DNA from: JACKII01 sp965202745
Lineage (GTDB): Bacteria > Pseudomonadota > Alphaproteobacteria > Bin95
Reading direction: 5' to 3'
DNA length: 64,000 bases
Assembly (NCBI GenBank): GCA_965202745.1
Contig: CBDBCB010000016.1
Span: forward strand, 150,500 to 214,499
Shown: piece after piece, positions 1 through 7,563 of the stretch
How the letters are laid out: each line of letters starts with the position of its first letter
Position numbering within the stretch: position 1 is the stretch's first letter
The notes under the pieces: generated by a model
What the model was told of the DNA's origin: nothing
What the model saw: the letters and a program-made list of their open reading frames with translations, nothing else
Databases searched by the model: none
Program-made: the position numbers and the translations under genes

Positions 1-2
1 CG

Positions 3-290
3 GTGACCAGCCAGTCGGACGGAGCCACCTCGGCTTCTCAGCAATACAAGGACCTCACGGCCGCCTCGGGCGTGACCGTGCCGAACCTGCTGAAGCTTCT
101 GGGCATGTTCCCGCATGATACCACGATCGAGCGCGGGCGTTTCTACATGCGCAACGCGGGAGAGCGTTTGCCGCGCCGTGGGGGCTACTGGGTCACCGAC
201 GGCGATGCTGGCGTCTTCGCCCTCAACCTGTACAACGTGCGTTCGAACGAGTTCATGTACCTCGGCTTCCGGCCCGCTTTCGTGATCTGA
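3..290 (+). CDS. DGR target protein, C-terminal C-type-lectin variable domain (5' end outside window)
   Basis: This is the last 95 residues, read from a GTG at the window edge; the real gene almost certainly begins upstream. The C-terminus carries the hallmark of CLec-fold DGR variable proteins: R-G-G-x-W followed by AGVFALNL, a run of variable positions, and GFRP close to the stop. Residues 55-92 are encoded by the variable repeat at 165-278. In characterised DGR phages such domains sit on receptor-binding tail fibre tips, where the RT diversifies surface residues. The gene is followed within 25 bases by a perfect hairpin and then by avd, the usual order in DGR cassettes. A tail or adhesin role is inferred from the phage context. 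Confidence 0.8.
   Translation: MTSQSDGATSASQQYKDLTAASGVTVPNLLKLLGMFPHDTTIERGRFYMRNAGERLPRRGGYWVTDGDAGVFALNLYNVRSNEFMYLGFRPAFVI
165..278 (+). repeat. DGR variable repeat (VR)
   Basis: This 114-bp stretch aligns without gaps to 723-836 (template repeat). By hand count 18 of 114 positions differ. Of 17 template adenines 8 are substituted (47%), against 10 of 97 other bases (10%). Adenine-biased difference is the signature of DGR mutagenic retrohoming. The 3' 17 bases (tcggcttccggcccgct) are shared with the template and would form the initiation (IMH) region. The non-adenine changes suggest drift after activity ceased. Confidence 0.85.
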
Positions 291-313
291 CATCTGATCA
301 CCTGATTTCTGCC

Positions 314-335
314 GGGGCGGGCGATAGCCCGCCCC
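314..335 (+). promoter_or_regulatory. perfect 9-bp hairpin with GATA loop downstream of VR
   Basis: A perfect inverted repeat: ggggcgggc, loop gata, gcccgcccc. It starts 36 bases after the VR and 24 after the target stop codon. Phage DGRs are known to need a short hairpin or cruciform with a GRNA tetraloop just downstream of the VR for efficient retrohoming; GATA fits GRNA. A simple terminator is less likely because only two T residues follow, but cannot be excluded. Confidence 0.6.
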
Positions 336-364
336 TTGCCCTTGAACCAACGAAGGAGGGTGCG

Positions 365-952
365 GTGGAGGACCTTAAAATCCGCCGTAAATGCGAGGAC
401 ATGATCGCATATGGCTATGTCGTGTTGCGGCAATTTCCCAAGGCTGAGCGCCACGTGCTCAGCCAGGAAATCCGCAACACGATGTGGAACCTTCTTCGTC
501 TGATCATCATCTGCAACAAGCGGTACTTCAAGAAGACCACGATGCAAGACCTGGACGCGGAGCTCGACTTGCTGCGCAGCCAGGTCAGGATGGCCCAGAA
601 GCTCGGATACCTCTCATTCAAAAGCTACGAAGTCTGGAGCCGTCATCTTGATGAGATCGGCCGCATGATCGGCGGCTGGTTCAAGAGCTTGCAGGAAAGG
701 GGCGCGGGTAATGTGGCTTGGGCGTCTGCCGATCCGTGGGGGCTACTGGGCCTACGGCGGCATTGCTGGCGTCTTCGCCCTCAACCTGAGCAACGCGCGT
801 TCGAACGCGAACACGAACATCGGCTTCCGGCCCGCTCTCGGGGAACGCCAGAAGTCGCAGCCTCATGGGGCTGCTTCCAGTGCACCTTCGAAAGGACCTG
901 TGCTCCTCGGGCAAGTGCCGAAAGAAGTGAACAGGCCGGAGCGGGACAGTAG
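365..952 (+). CDS. avd: DGR accessory variability determinant (Avd-like four-helix protein), with non-native tail
   Basis: A GTG start follows a strong ribosome site (aaggagg at 353). The first ~112 residues are a basic, helical protein (KIRRKCEDMIAYGYVVLRQF..., AERHVLSQEIRN, WSRHLDEIGRMIGGW) matching the bAvd/S23-like fold. Avd forms a pentameric barrel that binds RT and template RNA in DGRs. Known Avd proteins are about 115-130 residues. Here the frame runs on to 195 residues, reading through the template repeat in a frame unrelated to the variable protein. The tail past about residue 113 is therefore probably an accident of stop loss or of the overlap with the template RNA. The protein core itself looks undamaged. 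Confidence 0.75.
   Translation: MEDLKIRRKCEDMIAYGYVVLRQFPKAERHVLSQEIRNTMWNLLRLIIICNKRYFKKTTMQDLDAELDLLRSQVRMAQKLGYLSFKSYEVWSRHLDEIGRMIGGWFKSLQERGAGNVAWASADPWGLLGLRRHCWRLRPQPEQRAFEREHEHRLPARSRGTPEVAASWGCFQCTFERTCAPRASAERSEQAGAGQ
723..836 (+). repeat. DGR template repeat (TR)
   Basis: Homologous to the VR at 165-278 over 114 bases, located between avd and RT as in canonical cassettes. In the VR frame it would encode RLPIRGGYW...AGVFALNLSNARSN...GFRPA. It still contains several AAC and other adenine-bearing codons at the positions that vary in the VR (for example GCG AAC ACG AAC ATC against GAG TTC ATG TAC CTC). It carries no gene of its own and would act as part of a template RNA. Confidence 0.85.
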
Positions 953-1006
953 CCATCGGCTGGTGGTGACCCCTCGCTCCGGCCGAACCCCGCGAAAGGC
1001 GGCTTG

Positions 1007-1646
1007 ATGGCCAAGACCTACAAGAACCTGTTCGAGCATCTGACAACCTTCGAGGCGCTGCATCGCGCCTATGGCCGTGTCGTGAAAGGTCGGCGGCATC
1101 AGATGGACGTGATCCGCTTCGAGACCAACCTCGAAAGCAACCTGATCGAGATCCAGAACAGCCTGCTTTGGAAGACCTACCAGACCGGGCCTTACCGCAA
1201 CTTCAAGGTCTTCGAGCCCAAGGAGCGCGACATCGCCGCGCTGCCGATCAAGGACCGCATCGTGCAGCATGCGCTGGTCGAGACGATCGACCCGATCTGG
1301 GCTTCGCGCTTCATCTTCGATACCTATGCCTGTCGGCCCGGCAAGGGCACCCATGCGGGTGCCGATCGCGCCCAGCAACGGCCGTGCGCTCGATTTCCTC
1401 GGCTATCGCATCTGGCCCACCCACCGGAAGATCAGGAAGGACAGCGCAGGCCGGATGCGGCGCAAGATGAAGCGCATGGCCCGGCTCTATCACGAGGGCA
1501 AAATGACCTGGGATCAGGTCCATCAGGTCATCATGAGCTGGATCGGCCATGCTGGTCACGCCAACACCTACAAGCTGCGCACCCGCGTCCTGTGCGATGT
1601 GCCGTTTATTCCCCCACCGCTTGAAGTCCAAAGGAGGGCCAAATGA
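1007..1646 (+). pseudogene. DGR reverse transcriptase with catalytic core deleted
   Basis: From ATG 1007 the reading frame gives a DGR-type RT N-terminus (MAKTYKNLFEHLTTFEAL..., then the RPGKGTHAGADRAQ block). At about 1370-1380 it jumps into the C-terminal part in another frame (NGRALDFLGYRIWP..., HANTYKLRTRVL), which ends at 1646. DGR RTs are usually about 330-400 residues; here about 115 N-terminal and 85 C-terminal residues remain. The missing ~150-200 residues would hold the first catalytic aspartate, the SQ-containing motif and the YxDD motif, none of which is present in any frame. The deletion also shifts the frame, so no functional RT can be made. The stop overlaps the next start (ATGA at 1643). 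Confidence 0.85.
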
Positions 1647-2440
1647 CCAAGCTGACGGCCGTCGAGCCCCTGACCCCACTCGCGCCCTACCTGGGCGGAA
1701 AGCGCAACCTGGCGCGCCACATCATCCAGCGGATCGATGCCGTTCCGCATGACTGCTATGCCGAGGTGTTCGTCGGCATGGCGGGCGTGTTCCTGCGCCG
1801 CCATCAGGCCCCGAAGTCCGAGGTGATCAACGATTACAGCCGGGACGTGGCGACGTTCTTCCGCATCCTGCAGCGGCACTATGTGGCCTTCATGGACATG
1901 ATGCGGTTCCAGCTGACCACCCGCGTGGAGTTCGAGCGCCTGGTCGCCACGGACCCCGAAACCCTCACCGATCTGGAGCGCGCAGCCCGGTTCCTTTACC
2001 TGCAAAACACGGCCTTCGGCGGCAAGGTTTCGGGGCGGAATTTCGGGGTCGCGCCCGACCGTCCGGCACGGTTCGACATCACCAAACTGGGCACCATGCT
2101 GGAGGAGGTTCACAGCCGCCTGGCGCGCGTGGTGATCGAGTGTCTGTCCTATGAGAAGTTCATCACCCGATACGATCGGCCGGGCACCCTGTTCTATCTG
2201 GATCCACCCTACTGGGGCAACGAGGGCGACTATGGCAAGGGCATGTTCGGCCGCCCGGACTTCATGAAGCTGGTCATCCCGCTCCACCAGATCGAGGGGC
2301 GGTTCCTGTTCTCGATCAACGATCGACCCGAGGTTCGGGACCTGTTTGCCGGGTTCAATATCGAGCCCGTGGAGACCACCTACACCGTCGCCAAGGGCGG
2401 CGCGAAGCGGGTCGGAGAGCTCATTATCAGCAACGTTTGA
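1643..2440 (+). CDS. D12-class DNA N6-adenine methyltransferase (phage Dam-like)
   Basis: 265 residues. The N-terminus has the SAM-binding motif of D12/Dam methylases (PYLGGKRNLARHI, then EVFVGMAGVF), and the catalytic motif IV is DPPYW (residues ~189-193). It transfers a methyl group from SAM to adenine in duplex DNA; phage versions commonly protect the phage genome against host restriction. Translationally coupled to the RT remnant by an ATGA overlap. It lies about 80 bases inside the inferred prophage right end, typical of late or moron cargo. Full length with intact motifs, so probably functional. Target sequence cannot be read from the protein. Confidence 0.85.
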   Translation: MTKLTAVEPLTPLAPYLGGKRNLARHIIQRIDAVPHDCYAEVFVGMAGVFLRRHQAPKSEVINDYSRDVATFFRILQRHYVAFMDMMRFQLTTRVEFERLVATDPETLTDLERAARFLYLQNTAFGGKVSGRNFGVAPDRPARFDITKLGTMLEEVHSRLARVVIECLSYEKFITRYDRPGTLFYLDPPYWGNEGDYGKGMFGRPDFMKLVIPLHQIEGRFLFSINDRPEVRDLFAGFNIEPVETTYTVAKGGAKRVGELIISNV

Positions 2441-2459
2441 GGGGCGTTTAAACCGCGCT

Positions 2460-2517
2460 CAAACCGTCGCTCCGGGAGTGTACAAACCTTGTGTCTGGAA
2501 TGCGCAAACCTTGTGTC
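2460..2517 (+). repeat. tandem end repeats of the prophage (putative transposase binding sites)
   Basis: caaaccttgtgtc occurs exactly at 2483-2495 and 2505-2517 (period 22). A weaker match (caaaccgtcgctc) starts at 2460. The position immediately inside the phnJ junction matches the R1/R2 site layout of Mu-like phages. Function is inferred from position and period only. Confidence 0.5.
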
Positions 2518-2524
2518 GCGCTAT

Positions 2525-2572
2525 ATCCAGGTAGGCGAAGTTGTAGGCGGGGCTCCCGCCCTGGTTGGTCAC
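2525..2572 (-). pseudogene. phnJ: phnJ 5' fragment (C-P lyase catalytic subunit), interrupted by prophage
   Basis: On the minus strand a GTG at 2572, just after the phnI stop, starts a frame reading TNQGGSPAYNFAYLD, the highly conserved PhnJ N-terminus. It is colinear with PhnJ for 16 codons and then enters unrelated sequence with the prophage end repeats. PhnJ is the radical-SAM subunit that cleaves the carbon-phosphorus bond, so its loss would abolish the pathway. The rest of phnJ and downstream phn genes should lie beyond the left end of the prophage, outside this window. Confidence 0.75.
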
Positions 2573-2577
2573 GCCGC

Positions 2578-3696
2578 TCATTCCGCCGCCTCCTGCCGCA
2601 CGGCGGCTTCTTCTTCCCATCGTTCCGCCATTTCCTTGCGCAGGCGGCGGATGAGCTCCAATTCCGACTGGAAGTCCACGTAATGCGGCAGCTTCAGGTG
2701 CTGGACGAAGCCCGATGCCTCCACATTGTCGGAATGGTAGAGCACAAATTCCTGGTCCTGGGCCGGGTGGATAGCCTCTTCGCCGAACTCCTCGGCCCGG
2801 AACGCCCGGTCAACCAGGGCCATCGCCATCGCCTTGCGCTCGCCGTGGCCGAAGGTGATGCCGCAGCCACGGGTGAATTGGGGCGGGGTGTCCTTGCTGC
2901 CTTCGAACTGGGTGACCATCTCGCATTCGGTGACGGTGATCTCGCCGATGCTGATCGGGAAGCCCAGTTCCTCCGGCTCGAACTCCACCTCGACCTCGCC
3001 GAGCCGGATTTCGCCCGCGAAGGGGTGTACGCCGCCGAAGCCACGCTGGGTGGAATAACCCATGGCGAGCACGAAGCCCTCATCGCCGCGGAATAGGTTT
3101 TGCAAGCGCTGGTCCCGGTCCGCCGGGAAGCGCATCGGCTCCCGCGTTAGGTCGAAAGGCCGGGCGTTTTCGTTGGAGGGTGCAGAGAGAGGCTCCATCA
3201 GGCCTTGCGCGCCCAGCATGTCGGCAACGCGTGGCATGGACGCCTCAACGGGTTCCTTGGCAATGGGCGTATCGCCAGCTTCTGCTTACTCGTCCAGCAG
3301 AGAGAAATCCAGCAACCGGTGGGTATAATCATAGGTTGGCCCCAGCACCTGCCCACCCGGCAGGTCCTTGAAGGTGGCCGAAATCCGGCGGCGGATCGCC
3401 ATCGCGCCCGTATCGATGGGCTGGGTGTAGCCAAAGCGCGGCAGCGTGGTGCGGAAGGCGCGAAGCAGGAACACAGCCTCCACCAGATCGCCCTGCGCCT
3501 GTTTGATCGCTAGCGCCGCCAGTTCCGGGTCGTAGAGCGAGCCTTCGGTCATCACCCGGGCGACCGCGAGACCCATCTGCTCCTGAATTTGCTTGACCGA
3601 CAGGGCCGGCACATCCGTCGAGCCGCGGCGGGTTTCTGCCAGCAGTTTGTGCGAGTTCAGGATGGCCTTTTCGCCGCCCTTAACAGCTACATACAT
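2578..3696 (-). pseudogene. phnI: phnI, C-P lyase core subunit, with in-frame stop
   Basis: The two halves are in the same frame: residues 1-136 (MYVAVKGGEKAI..., PGGQVLGPTYDYTHRLLDF) and the C-terminal part (GDEGFVLAMGYSTQRGFGG..., HLKLPHYVDFQSELELI). A TAA at 3286-3288 interrupts them. Without it the protein would be about 372 residues, the length of normal PhnI. PhnI, with PhnG, H and L, forms the nucleosidase step that couples phosphonate to ATP. It starts directly after phnH and ends six bases before the phnJ start. A single point mutation would explain the stop; the remaining sequence is well conserved, so inactivation looks recent. Confidence 0.85.
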
Positions 3697-3699
3697 GCC

Positions 3700-4306
3700 T
3701 CAAGCCTCCTCGACCGAGACGCCGCGGGGCAGCGCCATCACGCTGTCGTCCGCGATTAGAATCACATCGATGCCGCTCGGATAGAGCGCATGGTTGCCTG
3801 CCCATTGCGCCACGAAACGAGGCGGCAGGCCTTTTGGCGACACCAAAGCTTCTCCCTTGATGCCGGTACCGGTCCAGCGCAGCGCCACCCGCCAACTCTT
3901 CCATTTGCAGTACCAGGGTTGCCGAACGCTCCGGATAGAGTGGATCGCCGATGCCAAACGCATGTATTGGCAGCAGGGTTTCAGGGTCAGTGATCACAGC
4001 AAAGGCAGCCTTCTCAGGTTCTTCCACCATTGGGCAGCCGCAATGAAAGCGCAGATACGCCGCCGCACCCGAGGCCGCTGTATCAAGCCAGACCGGCGTT
4101 TCCTGATCGAACAGGGTCAGCGCCAAGGCGGCAAGCGCAGGGCTCCAGCCGTCAGGCAAACCATCGGGTGCGGGCACCTGTCGGACCTCCCCGGGGCGTG
4201 CCATCGCATCGAGGACAGCCCGGAAGGCTTGCTGCGCCTGGCCAACCGGATCGGCGAAGCCGGGCAGTAGTCCGCCGCCCGCCAGCATGGAAGCAAACAG
4301 AGTCAT
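3700..4306 (-). pseudogene. phnH: phnH, C-P lyase core subunit, frameshifted
   Basis: The N-terminal two thirds read MTLFASMLAGGGLLPGF... to EELAGGA in one frame. The C-terminal third (RWTGTGIKGE..., WAGNHALYPSGID, ADDSVMALPRG) is in another, with the break close to 3880. Rejoining them gives about 200 residues, the usual PhnH size. The start overlaps the phnG stop (ATGA at 4303-4306), showing the ancestral operon coupling phnG-phnH-phnI. PhnH is a structural member of the PhnGHIJ core complex. Confidence 0.85.
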
Positions 4307-4752
4307 CGCGGATTCTCCCCGCGCACGAGGGTAAAGAATTCGACCTTGGTTGCTGCTGCCTTGCGCGAAGCCTCGTCCCGCTGCTTCGACGGGATGGCCT
4401 CTAGAGGCGCTAACAATGCGTCCGCTTTGTCCGGCTGTTGTTGCAACTGAGCATCGAGGAGCGCAATCAGTTCCACCTTGCGGTGCGAGCGGCTAGCCGC
4501 ATATCCCATCTCGACCGTGCCATCGGCGAGCCGGACTGCGGCTCGCGTCACCGTCATCTCCCCCATGTTGAACGGCGCGCCGGAGCCACCCATACGGCCC
4601 CGCACCATCGCCGCACCGGTCTCTGGACGTCGCAACCACTGCACGCCATCCGGCGTGCCGAGCACTGTCAAGGCCGCTTCAAGGTCCGCTACAGGCGCTT
4701 TGGCCAATACGGAAAGCCAGTGCTGGCGGGGATTTTGGGGACCGGCACTCAT
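4303..4752 (-). CDS. phnG: phnG, C-P lyase core subunit
   Basis: 149 residues, intact, with the family signature of PhnG: N-terminal helix (QHWLSVLAKAPVADLEAAL), GEMTVTRAAVRL, and the C-terminal RDEASRKAAATKVEFFTLVRG. PhnG acts with PhnH, PhnI and PhnL to displace adenine from ATP by phosphonate, the first step of phosphonate breakdown. It is the first gene of the leftward operon and the only undamaged phn gene here. With phnH, phnI and phnJ broken, the product has no complex to join. Confidence 0.9.
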   Translation of the reverse strand: MSAGPQNPRQHWLSVLAKAPVADLEAALTVLGTPDGVQWLRRPETGAAMVRGRMGGSGAPFNMGEMTVTRAAVRLADGTVEMGYAASRSHRKVELIALLDAQLQQQPDKADALLAPLEAIPSKQRDEASRKAAATKVEFFTLVRGENPR

Positions 4753-4864
4753 GCCAACCGCCAGGAAGACGCGACAACATTCAAGATTTATCTAGCCTTT
4801 TGAAACTATTCATTTTATGTCCTTTATCTACCCCTTAAATTCATCCTAGACAAGTGACGGTTTC
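4753..4864. promoter_or_regulatory. divergent phnG / phnF intergenic region
   Basis: An A+T-rich 112-bp gap between divergently oriented phnG and phnF. It must have held both promoters and probably the PhnF operator. A short imperfect dyad is visible (tatctag near 4789 and ctagacaag near 4846). No promoter boxes can be assigned with confidence. Confidence 0.35.
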
Positions 4865-5598
4865 ATGATAGGTTCGTCACCGTAGGCGAAAACCGCTCGA
4901 AGCCTGCTTTGGCGCTCGATTGCTGATACACTTCAGGCTGATATTCGCCACAATGTGCTGAAGCCCGGCGACCGCGTGCCCACCGAGCGCGAGCTTGTCG
5001 CCCGGTTTGGCGTGAACCGGCACACGGTCAGGCGGGCGATAGCAGGGTTGGTGGGGCATGGTGTGCTGCGAGCAGAGCAGGGCCGAGGGACATTCGTCCA
5101 ATCGGGCCGCATCGACTACCAAATCACCCGCCGCACCCGGTTTTCTGCTACTATGCGGGCGCAAGAATGGGAGGCAGATGTGATAGCAAAGGAAGCATCT
5201 GAGCAGCCGGCAGATGCCAAAACCGCCAAGGCGCTGGGAATTGCGCCTGGGGAACGTGTCGCCTTCATCGAGTTGCTGCGTCTGACGGACAATTTTTCCG
5301 TTGCCATCGGCGCACATTATTTTCGCTCAAGCAATTCCCCCGGATTTTGGCAGACTTTGCGGCCACCAATTCGATCACCAGTGCTCTGGAGGCAACTGGC
5401 GTGGACGGCTATGTGCGGGGCCGCACCCAGGTATCTTCCCGTCTTCCAACACCTGACGAAGTCCGCCTGTTGCAGTTGCCCAAAACCCGGCCTTTGCTGG
5501 TGACGGAGTCGGTCAATCTGGACATGGCAGGCCATCCAATAGAGTTTGGTGTCGCCCGTTTTTCCGCCGACCGCGTGCAGTTGGTTTTCGAGCCATGA
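4865..5598 (+). pseudogene. phnF: phnF, GntR-family regulator, with nonsense and frameshift
   Basis: From ATG 4865 the frame meets a TAG at 4883-4885 (codon 7). It then reads a normal GntR winged-helix domain (WRSIADTLQADI..., PGDRVPTERELVARFGVNRH, TVRRAIAGLVGHGVLRAEQG). The UTRA effector domain begins (RTRFSATMRAQ...) but shifts frame near 5325. It continues in another frame (LADFAATNSITSALEATGVD..., SVNLDMAGHPIEFGVARF) to 5598. PhnF represses phn genes and responds to phosphonate or phosphate status. A downstream GTG at 4955 could start a shorter protein but not cure the frameshift. Confidence 0.8.
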
Positions 5599-5759
5599 AA
5601 GGGACGCCAAACCTTTTTGCCCCGCCGAGTTCCCGACCACAGTGGCGGATTCCCTGAACACGGTTCAGAGAAGATGTCGGAGGCAGCGAATTAACAGCGC
5701 CGAAAGGCTGAATTGGGGAGGCTGGAGTGGGGTCTGAATATCGTTGGCGCTTCTCTACC

Positions 5760-6608
5760 TGTTCCATTCCGGCTGATCAGATAGCCCCTCGTCGCTCTGC
5801 GTTTTTCATGGCACGCTGTGTTTTGACCGAGGCGCGGGATGGGAGAGCGACATGGTGATCAAGCTTCACAGTCAGGCGACGACGCCACCGAAGATCAGGG
5901 CGGCCATACAGGCCAGTGACGACCCTGCGTGGGTTCTTGCCGAGCGTCACGGGACCACGGAACAGACCGTATGGAAATGGTGCCAGCGTGCCAGCGTGGA
6001 GGATCGCAGCCACACGCCCCATCGCCTTCAGACGACGTTGACGCCAGCGCAGGAAGCTGTCGCCGTGGCCCTCCGCAAGACGCTTTTGGTCTCGCTGGAT
6101 GATCTGCTGGCGGTGGTGCGCGAGTTCTTGAACCCGAAGGCCTCCCGCTCTGGCCTTGACCGCTGCTTGCGTCGGCATGGCGTGGGGCCCCTGCGCGCCC
6201 TGGAGCGCGCCTGCCCGATGCGGATCCGCCCCATACTCCCGGATAATGGAAAAGAGTTCACGGATCGCCTCTTCGGTCTGCGCCAGCGCGCCGCAACAGG
6301 CGCGCATGAATGCGACACGCTGGGCGCCGCCCTCGATATCGATCATCGCCTGACGCTGCCTAGGTCACCTCAGACCAACGGTATGGTCGAACGGTTCAAT
6401 GGCCGCATCGAAGAGGTTCTGCAGAGCCATCCCTTCCGATCCGGCGAGGATCTGGAAGCCACGCTGCTTCGCTATGTCTGGCTTTACACCCAGCCGCTGC
6501 CGCAATCAGCCCTGGGCAGCAAGACGCCTTTGCAGGCAATGAAGGGATGGCGCAAACCCAAACCAGCGCTGGTCAGAAAACAGCCATATTACCTTCCTGG
6601 ATGTGAAA
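5760..6608 (+). mobile_element. IS481-type insertion sequence, copy 1 (internally deleted)
   Basis: Nearly identical to 13102-14159 apart from a 209-bp internal deletion and about ten substitutions. The left end starts tgttccattccgg. The right end (around cttcctggatg...) is a degraded match to its complement; copy 2 preserves it better. No convincing target duplication flanks it. It separates the phnF remnant from trmJ. Confidence 0.75.
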
Positions 6609-6613
6609 GCTAG
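5852..6613 (+). pseudogene. IS481-family transposase with in-frame internal deletion
   Basis: An open frame of 253 residues: N-terminal helix-turn-helix (WVLAERHGTTEQTVWKW), then the DDE domain from LPDNGKEFTDRLFG to PQTNGMVERFNGRIEEV. Compared with the other copy it lacks about 70 codons, including the PIDLKYLPP segment with the first catalytic aspartate. The junction is a 13-base direct repeat (cctgcgcgccctg) that occurs twice in copy 2 (13532 and 13741) and once here, so slippage or recombination between repeats removed the segment. The protein could be made but cannot be catalytic; it could still bind IS ends. Confidence 0.8.
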
Positions 6614-6715
6614 GGAAATGCGGCGGCATTGGCCCTGTACGCCACAAGGGTGGATCGGCTAACAGTCCGGCCTTTAAGAGCCCTGATACTTGGCAGCTGC
6701 CGAAAGGCCCGCCCT

Positions 6716-7477
6716 ATGACTGATGCGACCCCCGGCGAGACGGTTGGCCCCGCCATTATCCTTGTACAGCCACAACTGGGCGAGAATATTGGCGCTGTTT
6801 GCCGGGCCATGTGGAATTGCGGACTCAGCGACCTGCGGTTGGTGGACCCGCGGGATGGTTGGCCAAGTGAGAAAGCCCGGGCCATGGCGTCTGGCGCGAA
6901 CGTGCCGGTAGACAATGCCAGGGTGTTCGCGACGACGGCTGAGGCTACGGCGGACCTGCAACGCATCTATGCGACGACGGCCCGGCCGCGGGACATGGTC
7001 AAGCGGGTGACGCCGCCGCGGGAGGCGGCGGCGGAGGTAAAATCGCTGATTGTGGGCGGCCAGCGCTGCGGAATTCTGTTCGGCAGCGAGCGATTCGGTC
7101 TGGTGAACGAGGATATCGTGCGGGCGGAGGCAATTATTCAGGTTCCCCTGAACCCCGCCTTTACCTCGCTGAACCTGGGGCAGGCGGCGCTGCTGGTTTG
7201 TTATGAATACTATCTGACCCAGCTTGGGCCAGAGAAACCTGAACTGCTGGAAAAGGGCCGGGAGCCGGCGACGGCGGATCAGGTCGATGGGTTGCTGGAG
7301 CATTTGGACCGTGAATTGGATTCGGCTGAATACTACCGGGAGCCAAACCTGCGCCCGACGATGCAGCGGAACCTGCACAATATCTTCCGCCGGGCGCAGC
7401 TGACGGATCAGGAAGTGCGCTCGCTGCGGGGGGTAGTGGCGCGGCTGGCTGCCTGGCGCGGGCGGTGGCCCTGGTGA
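6716..7477 (+). CDS. trmJ: tRNA (cytidine/uridine-2'-O-)-methyltransferase TrmJ (SPOUT family)
   Basis: 253 residues from ATG 6716. SPOUT-class motifs are in order: VQPQLGENIGAVCRAMWNCG (residues ~17-36), FGSERFGLVNEDI (~123-135) and the knot-forming IIQVPLNPAFTSLNLGQAA (~141-160). TrmJ methylates the 2'-O of nucleotide 32 in tRNA using SAM. The C-terminal extension (LRPTMQRNLHNIFRRAQLTD) is typical of TrmJ rather than TrmL. Upstream reading to 6629 runs through IS-flanking sequence and is unlikely to be coding. Monocistronic, directly after IS481 copy 1, so its natural promoter may have been disturbed. Confidence 0.9.
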   Translation: MTDATPGETVGPAIILVQPQLGENIGAVCRAMWNCGLSDLRLVDPRDGWPSEKARAMASGANVPVDNARVFATTAEATADLQRIYATTARPRDMVKRVTPPREAAAEVKSLIVGGQRCGILFGSERFGLVNEDIVRAEAIIQVPLNPAFTSLNLGQAALLVCYEYYLTQLGPEKPELLEKGREPATADQVDGLLEHLDRELDSAEYYREPNLRPTMQRNLHNIFRRAQLTDQEVRSLRGVVARLAAWRGRWPW

Positions 7478-7485
7478 TTGGTGCC

Positions 7486-7512
7486 CGGCAGGCGCTTCGA
7501 TCAGGCCACGAG
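7486..7512 (+). repeat. partial copy of the dispersed ctagtgg palindromic repeat
   Basis: gcgcttcgatcaggccac matches the right half of the repeat at 22815-22888 (gcgtttcgatcaggccactag). Only this half is present. Confidence 0.5.
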
Positions 7513-7563
7513 ATCAGATCCCGATCTGCTTGGATCGGGTGAATCTGCTCGCAATCCAAGAGT

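Larger units (their letters stand above)
1..2524 (+). mobile_element. right end of a transposable (Mu-like) prophage carrying a DGR
   Basis: All genes here read rightward: DGR target, avd, template repeat, RT remnant, D12-class adenine methylase. The block stops abruptly at about 2524, inside the 17th codon of phnJ, which lies on the opposite strand. Just inside the edge an exact 13-base repeat (caaaccttgtgtc) occurs at 2483 and 2505, 22 bases apart, with a weaker third copy near 2460. Tandem sites of about 22 bp at the right end are the known arrangement of MuA-type transposase binding sites. The Mu-like assignment is inferred from these repeats, the insertion into a gene and the phage-type cargo. 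No capsid, tail or transposase gene lies in the window. The exact terminal base and the 5-bp target duplication cannot be fixed without the left end. Confidence 0.6.

Noticed and set aside
711..1007. Open frame of 98 codons over the template repeat as a gene
   Set aside because: It is the template repeat read in the variable-protein frame, with no start signal and no C-terminal stop context of its own. The resemblance to the target protein reflects repeat homology, not a second gene.
1568..2287. Long minus-strand open frame opposite the Dam gene
   Set aside because: A shadow frame caused by high G+C. The + strand has the DPPY motif and correct coupling.
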